Origin: Xanthobacteraceae bacterium 501b
GTDB lineage: Bacteria > Pseudomonadota > Alphaproteobacteria > Rhizobiales > Xanthobacteraceae
NCBI GenBank assembly: GCA_000378025.1
Contig: KB899087.1
Coordinates: forward strand, 2,728,001-2,792,000
Direction of reading: 5' to 3'
DNA length: 64,000 nucleotides
This document shows positions 60,005 to 64,000 of the stretch, piece by piece. Each line of letters starts with the position of its first letter. Within the stretch, counting starts at the first letter, position 1. Below the pieces are notes generated by a model. That model was not told where the DNA came from. It did not search any database and was given only the letters and a program-made list of their open reading frames with translations. A program made the position numbers and the translations under genes.

Positions 60005-60937
60005 ATGATCGACAAGCTTGAGCCCTCCATCGACCCCATGCGGGCACGTGCCGGCGAGGATGCCGGCGGCGGCCCCCGCGCCCCGGCGGCGCCCTCCCCG
60101 GCCGCTCATCCCCCGGCCGCCGCCCGCGCCAAGGGCCCGCCGCAGGACCCGGTGGCGTTCCAGCGCTGGCTCGGCATCGAGCAGCTCAAGGTGCAGATGC
60201 GCCGGCTGGAGCTGGAGAACAAGCGGGCCGAGGCGCCCGCGCCCCGCGCCAGCCGCGCCGCCCTGCCGGTGCTCTATGGCCTGGTTCTGGTCATCCTGCT
60301 GGCGCTGGTCGCCTTCCTCGCCGCCCAGGTGCTGAGCCTGCGGGAGGATGTTTCCACGCTGCGCAGCGCCCAGGGCACGCTGGAAGAGCGTGTGCAGGCG
60401 CTAGAAATGCCGCCCCCCGCGCCGCAGGCGGCGGCTCCGCAGGCCGCAGCCCCGGCCGCGACGGCGATGGCCCCCGCCGCCCCGACGCCGGCCGCCCCCT
60501 CCAATGCCCAGCCCGCCCCGGCGACGCCGGGCACCGCTGCGACCGCCCCGGCGGATGCGCTGGTGCCGCTTGCCGGCACGACGCCGATGCCGGCGCCCGC
60601 TACGGCGCCGCCCGCCGTCCCGGCCCTGCCGGGCGCGGGCTATACGGTCCGCATCTTCGCGCCGATCAACACCGTGACCAAGGCGCGGGTCGAGGCCTTC
60701 ACCGCCCCGCTGAAGGCGGCCGGCTTCGATGTCGTGGTTTCCGATACCGGGGTGGTGCAGACGACCAGCAACACGCTGTCCTTCCACGCCGGCAGCGCCG
60801 ACATGGCCAATGAGGTCGCCGAGATCATCCGGAAGCGGCGGCCGGCGCTCGGGGTCGAGCTGCGGGCCTCGCCCTCGATTCCCGAGAGCGCGCGGCAGGT
60901 GCTGATCCTCAACCTTACGGAAGACGCCTTTGGCTGA
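60005..60937 (+). CDS. Membrane-anchored coiled-coil protein with C-terminal SPOR/LytR_C-like domain
   Basis: A 310-residue protein of unknown function. The N-terminal 45 residues are Pro/Ala-rich. A basic helix (about 50-75; RWLGIEQLKVQMRRLELENK) precedes a single membrane segment (about 87-110; LPVLYGLVLVILLALVAFLA) and a short coiled coil (QVLSLREDVSTLRSAQGTLE). A long Pro/Ala linker (about 135-210) leads to a small alpha/beta domain (about 212-300; GYTVRIFAPINTVTKARVEA) that resembles SPOR or LytR C-terminal folds. The topology suits a protein that spans the periplasm to reach peptidoglycan. The ATG at 60005 is the best start; an upstream frame from 59918 has no support. A CtrA-like site precedes it. 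Confidence 0.75.
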   Translation: MIDKLEPSIDPMRARAGEDAGGGPRAPAAPSPAAHPPAAARAKGPPQDPVAFQRWLGIEQLKVQMRRLELENKRAEAPAPRASRAALPVLYGLVLVILLALVAFLAAQVLSLREDVSTLRSAQGTLEERVQALEMPPPAPQAAAPQAAAPAATAMAPAAPTPAAPSNAQPAPATPGTAATAPADALVPLAGTTPMPAPATAPPAVPALPGAGYTVRIFAPINTVTKARVEAFTAPLKAAGFDVVVSDTGVVQTTSNTLSFHAGSADMANEVAEIIRKRRPALGVELRASPSIPESARQVLILNLTEDAFG

Positions 60938-60964
60938 GCCATCCCGCCCGAGGCGCTACGCCGC

Positions 60965-61645
60965 TCAGGCGGCGGCGCGTCCGCGCCGCGCGGTGCGGCC
61001 GACCTCGCGGATGGCGGCGATGTTGGCGCCATAGGCGTCCTTGCCGCCCTTGAACACGGCCGAGCCGGCGACCAGCACATTGGCGCCGGCGGCGGCGCAG
61101 AGCGCGGCGGTTTCCGGCGTCACTCCGCCATCGACTTCGAGATGGATCGGCCGCTCGCCGATCATCGCCCGCAGTCGGTAGATCTTCGGCAGCACGTCGG
61201 CGATGAAGGCTTGGCCGCCAAAGCCGGGATTGACCGTCATCGGCAGGATGAGGTCCACCTTGTCGAGCACATAGGCCAGCGCGCTCTCATGCGTCGCCGG
61301 GTTCAGCGCCACGCCGGCCTTCTTGCCGAGCGAGCGGATGAGCTGGAGGCAGCGGTCGAGATGGTGCGTCGCCTCGGCCTGCACGGTGATGATGTCCGCG
61401 CCCGCCTTGGCGAACGCCTCGATGAACGGCTCCACCGGCTCGATCATCAGATGCACGTCGAAGACCTTGTCGGTGTGCGGGCGCATGGCCTTGATGACAT
61501 CCGGCCCGAAGGTGATGTTGGGCACGAAATGGCCGTCCATCACATCGAGATGGATCCAGTCGGCACCGGCGGCGACCACATCGTGCACCTCCTCGCCGAA
61601 GCGCGAGAAGTCGGAGGCGAGCATGGAGGGGGCGATGAGAACCAT
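60965..61645 (-). CDS. rpe: Ribulose-phosphate 3-epimerase
   Basis: Interconverts ribulose-5-phosphate and xylulose-5-phosphate, a step of the Calvin cycle and the pentose phosphate pathway. The 226-residue TIM barrel has the metal and catalytic blocks [48 protein letters not shown] and [12 protein letters not shown]. The start at 61645 matches known N-termini. It follows cbbX on the same strand after a 139-base gap with a palindromic repeat, so it may be the cbbE of the CBB operon; a housekeeping role is equally possible. It is the last gene of that run; the coiled-coil gene is convergent. Confidence 0.94.
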   Translation of the reverse strand: MVLIAPSMLASDFSRFGEEVHDVVAAGADWIHLDVMDGHFVPNITFGPDVIKAMRPHTDKVFDVHLMIEPVEPFIEAFAKAGADIITVQAEATHHLDRCLQLIRSLGKKAGVALNPATHESALAYVLDKVDLILPMTVNPGFGGQAFIADVLPKIYRLRAMIGERPIHLEVDGGVTPETAALCAAAGANVLVAGSAVFKGGKDAYGANIAAIREVGRTARRGRAAA

Positions 61646-61689
61646 GGGGTTGTCTCCTGGCGAAGTCGCGTGACGAAATCCTGGCGCGG

Positions 61690-61784
61690 CGTCATCCCCG
61701 GGCTTGACCCGGGGATCCACGTCTTGGCTTCGGTCGACGCCTGAACAAAGGCATGGATGGCCGGGCCAAGCCCGGCAATGACGG
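61690..61784. repeat. Palindromic intergenic repeat, family C copy 5
   Basis: CGTCATCCCCGGGCTTGACC with GGCCGGGCCAAGCCCGGC and AATGACGG. It ends where the cbbX stop codon begins (61785) and fills most of the cbbX-rpe gap. Confidence 0.75.
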
Positions 61785-62738
61785 TCAATTGGCGGGACGC
61801 AGCGGCGGGTAGCTGTCGATGCCGCCGGAAAACACCCGGCTGGCGAGGATATCCTCGGCGGTGATCGTCACCAGATCGTCCGCCGTCACCGGCCGGTCGG
61901 AATTGAACAGCCGGTTGGCCTGGCGCAGCCGGGCGCGGTCCAGCGCGTTGCGGATCGAACGGCCATTGGCGAAATGCGGCTGCTGCATGCGCAGCTCGAC
62001 ATAGCGCTTGAACGCCTCTTCCGCCTCGCGGCTCATGCGGTAGTTCATCGTGTCGAGGATGCGTGCGCCGATAGCGTCGAGCTCGCCGGCGGAATAGTCG
62101 GGGAAGTCGACATGGTGGGCGACGCGCGAGCGGAAACCCGGATTGGCGGTGAAGAAGCGCTCCATCCGGTCGGAATAGCCGGCGAGGATGACGACGAGGT
62201 CGTCGCGCTGGTTCTCCATCACCTGCAGCAGGATCTCGATCGCCTCCTGCCCGTAGTCGCGCTCGTTCTCCGGCCGGTAGAGGTAATAGGCCTCGTCGAT
62301 GAACAGCACGCCGCCCATCGCCTTCTTGAGGATTTCCTTCGTCTTCGGCGCGGTGTGGCCGATATACTGGCCCACCAGATCGTCGCGCGTCACGGTGACG
62401 AGGTGGCCCTTGCGGACATAGCCGAGCCGGTGGAGGATTTCCGCCATGCGCAGTGCCACCGTGGTCTTGCCGGTGCCGGGATTGCCGGTGAAGCTCATAT
62501 GCAGCGTCGGGCTCGTCGCCTCCAGGCCGAAGCGCCGGCGGGCGGTATCGACCAGCAGCAGCGCGCCGATCTCGCGCAGGCGGCGCTTCACCGGCACCAG
62601 CCCCACCAGCTCGCGGTCGAGCTGGTCGAACACCTCGGCCAGCCCGCTGGCGGTGAACTCGGCACGGAGGTCGATGGAATCAGGCACCTTCGGCGTGGCC
62701 TCGGTGGGGAGGGTCGGGTCGTCGATCACGGCGTCCAT
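61785..62738 (-). CDS. cbbX: Red-type RuBisCO activase CbbX
   Basis: AAA+ ATPase that removes tight-binding sugar phosphates from red-type RuBisCO by threading the large-subunit C-terminus. The 317-residue protein (about 310 in Rhodobacter) has Walker A GNPGTGKT, Walker [11 protein letters not shown], and the sensor/arginine-finger region [18 protein letters not shown]. The pore-loop sequence [11 protein letters not shown] is also present. The ATG at 62738 follows GGAGG at the right distance; an in-frame ATG at 62750 is the alternative. It lies downstream of cbbL and cbbS, but an intrinsic terminator and a repeat occupy the 255 bases between, so it may need readthrough or its own promoter. 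Confidence 0.95.
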   Translation of the reverse strand: MDAVIDDPTLPTEATPKVPDSIDLRAEFTASGLAEVFDQLDRELVGLVPVKRRLREIGALLLVDTARRRFGLEATSPTLHMSFTGNPGTGKTTVALRMAEILHRLGYVRKGHLVTVTRDDLVGQYIGHTAPKTKEILKKAMGGVLFIDEAYYLYRPENERDYGQEAIEILLQVMENQRDDLVVILAGYSDRMERFFTANPGFRSRVAHHVDFPDYSAGELDAIGARILDTMNYRMSREAEEAFKRYVELRMQQPHFANGRSIRNALDRARLRQANRLFNSDRPVTADDLVTITAEDILASRVFSGGIDSYPPLRPAN

Positions 62739-62760
62739 GGGAGCCTCCATTGGCGTTTTC

Positions 62761-62866
62761 GTCGTCCCGGAAGCGGCGCGGCCGCTCTCAGGGATCGCGC
62801 GCAGGAAGCGCGGCAGGACGCTTGATCGCGATCCCGGCTCTGCGCTTCGCTCCGGCCGGGATGACG
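62761..62866. repeat. Palindromic intergenic repeat, family D copy 1
   Basis: GTCGTCCCGGAAGCG, GATCGCGATCCCGGC and CCGGCCGGGATGACGG in the cbbS-cbbX gap. A related copy is at 63431-63534 between cbbL and cbbS. Confidence 0.65.
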
Positions 62867-62879
62867 GCCTGAGGCAGAG

Positions 62880-62927
62880 AAAGAAAAAGGGGACCGATGC
62901 CGGGCGCGGCATTCCGACATCGGTCCC
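62880..62927 (-). terminator. Intrinsic terminator after cbbS
   Basis: On the minus strand, GGGACCGATG (62927-62918) pairs perfectly with CATCGGTCCC (62899-62890), 18-base loop, followed by CTTTTTCTTTCT. This is a 10-bp stem with a T-rich tail in the right order for transcription from cbbS towards cbbX, so cbbLS probably ends here with partial readthrough. Confidence 0.8.
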
Positions 62928-62993
62928 TCGCGGCCGGGGAGGAAACCGGACGACCGCGGTTCTCCGTCGGGGGAGTAGTGGGAGACCGACGGA

Positions 62994-63413
62994 TCAGTAG
63001 CGCGCGCCCTCCGGGCGGTTGGCCGCATAGGCGCGCGTCGTGTAGCGGATCGACCGGCCGTCAATCTCCTGGCGCTCCAGCACGAAGCCGGGCTCGTCAG
63101 CGGGACGGTCGGTGAGGAAGGAAAGGCGCAGCGATTCCCAGGTGTGGGTCGCGTCGAAGGCGCTGAGGCGGATGTAGTGCCGGCCCTTATAGGCCTTGCG
63201 GCACTCGTTCAGCTCGAACATCACGCCGGCCGCGTCCGGCACGTCGAACATCGGGTGGCCCCACAGCTCCCAATAGGTGTTGCGCGGGTGCGGGTCGTCG
63301 GTGAACTCGATGTTCACCGCCCAGCCCTTGTCGATGCAGTACTGGACCTGCTTGGCGATCTGCTCGTCCGTGAGGTCCGGCAGGAAGGAGAAGGCTCCCT
63401 GGGTCAGGCGCAT
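62994..63413 (-). CDS. cbbS: RuBisCO small subunit, red-type form I
   Basis: Small subunit of the L8S8 carboxylase, 139 residues. The N-terminus MRLTQGAFSFLPDLTDEQIA and the YWELWGHPMFD motif are characteristic of the red-type (form IC) group. So is the C-terminal extension (about 100-139) containing LERQEIDGRSIRYTTRAY, which forms the beta-hairpin that closes the solvent channel. Green-type small subunits lack this extension. It lies 126 bases after cbbL and is followed by an intrinsic terminator. Confidence 0.96.
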   Translation of the reverse strand: MRLTQGAFSFLPDLTDEQIAKQVQYCIDKGWAVNIEFTDDPHPRNTYWELWGHPMFDVPDAAGVMFELNECRKAYKGRHYIRLSAFDATHTWESLRLSFLTDRPADEPGFVLERQEIDGRSIRYTTRAYAANRPEGARY

Positions 63414-63430
63414 GGTGGTGTCTCGCTCTC

Positions 63431-63534
63431 GTCATCCCGGTCGGCTGGAGGCCGAACCGGGATCGGGTTCCGGAAAGGGGTTTCCACGGTGGTCTCGCGA
63501 TCCCGGATCGCGCCTGCGGCGCGTCCGGGATGAC
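63431..63534. repeat. Palindromic intergenic repeat, family D copy 2 (between cbbL and cbbS)
   Basis: GTCATCCCGGTCGG at one end, CGTCCGGGATGACG at the other, with CGCGATCCCGGATCGCG in between. cbbL and cbbS are usually close together; here 126 bases separate them and the repeat accounts for nearly all of it. Confidence 0.7.
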
Positions 63535-63539
63535 GGAAA

Positions 63540-64000
<461 letters not shown>

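Overview
The window is about 64 kb of very GC-rich, densely coding DNA. It has no rRNA, tRNA, CRISPR array, prophage or insertion sequence that I can see. The gene families point to an alphaproteobacterium of the order Hyphomicrobiales (Rhizobiales), most plausibly a facultatively autotrophic, methylotrophic member of the Xanthobacteraceae (Ancylobacter/Starkeya/Xanthobacter type). The reasons are a red-type form I RuBisCO with its CbbX activase, a complete N-methylglutamate (NMG) methylamine pathway, a methylmalonyl-CoA route with a PccR-type regulator, and many short palindromic intergenic repeats. The family-level placement is inference; the gene content is read from the sequence.

Layout. 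0-9 kb: a tandem glycine riboswitch in front of a DadA-like amino-acid dehydrogenase; a BCCT choline/betaine carrier; a thioredoxin-reductase-like flavoprotein coupled to an Rrf2 repressor; and a divergent copper module (P1B-ATPase and CsoR). 9-16 kb: a secreted GH5 glucanase, a broken Tat-exported nitroreductase-like gene, a GntP permease, an exported GH1 beta-glucosidase, and an acyl carrier protein/ketoacyl synthase pair. 16-33 kb: a LysR regulator and mgdABCD (sarcosine-oxidase-like) followed by purU and folD; then a bicovalent-FAD oxidase and a soluble transhydrogenase on the other strand; then an XRE-cupin regulator with mgsABC and gmaS. 33-43 kb: pccR, pccB, pccA, mutA, a small exported protein and mutB (propionyl-CoA to succinyl-CoA). 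43-47 kb: a GntR regulator and a polar amino-acid ABC transporter. 47-59 kb: a LysR regulator, a hydrolase-like protein without its catalytic serine, an RND pump, a small cysteine-rich protein, a FUSC/HlyD efflux pair, a large MscS channel and a DedA protein. 59-64 kb: a membrane-anchored coiled-coil protein, then rpe, cbbX, cbbS and the 3' part of cbbL on the minus strand.

How the genes fit together. GmaS and MgsABC would convert methylamine through gamma-glutamylmethylamide to N-methylglutamate. MgdABCD would oxidise that and pass the methyl carbon to tetrahydrofolate. FolD and PurU would then carry it to formate. Formate oxidised elsewhere to CO2 could be fixed by the RuBisCO at the right edge, with rpe, the epimerase of the Calvin cycle and pentose phosphate pathway, directly downstream. 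The same mgd proteins resemble sarcosine oxidase, and the betaine carrier and glycine-sensing riboswitch at the left suggest a wider theme of methylated amines and glycine. The propionyl-CoA module adds a separate anaplerotic route.

The points most worth a second look are the glycine riboswitch on a dehydrogenase gene, the two-armed NMG locus with its own candidate operators and internal hairpins, the catalytically depleted alpha/beta-hydrolase next to the RND pump, the NodF/NodE-like ACP-KAS pair, and the strong intrinsic terminator between cbbS and cbbX. At least five families of palindromic intergenic repeats are scattered through the window, several of them inside operons.
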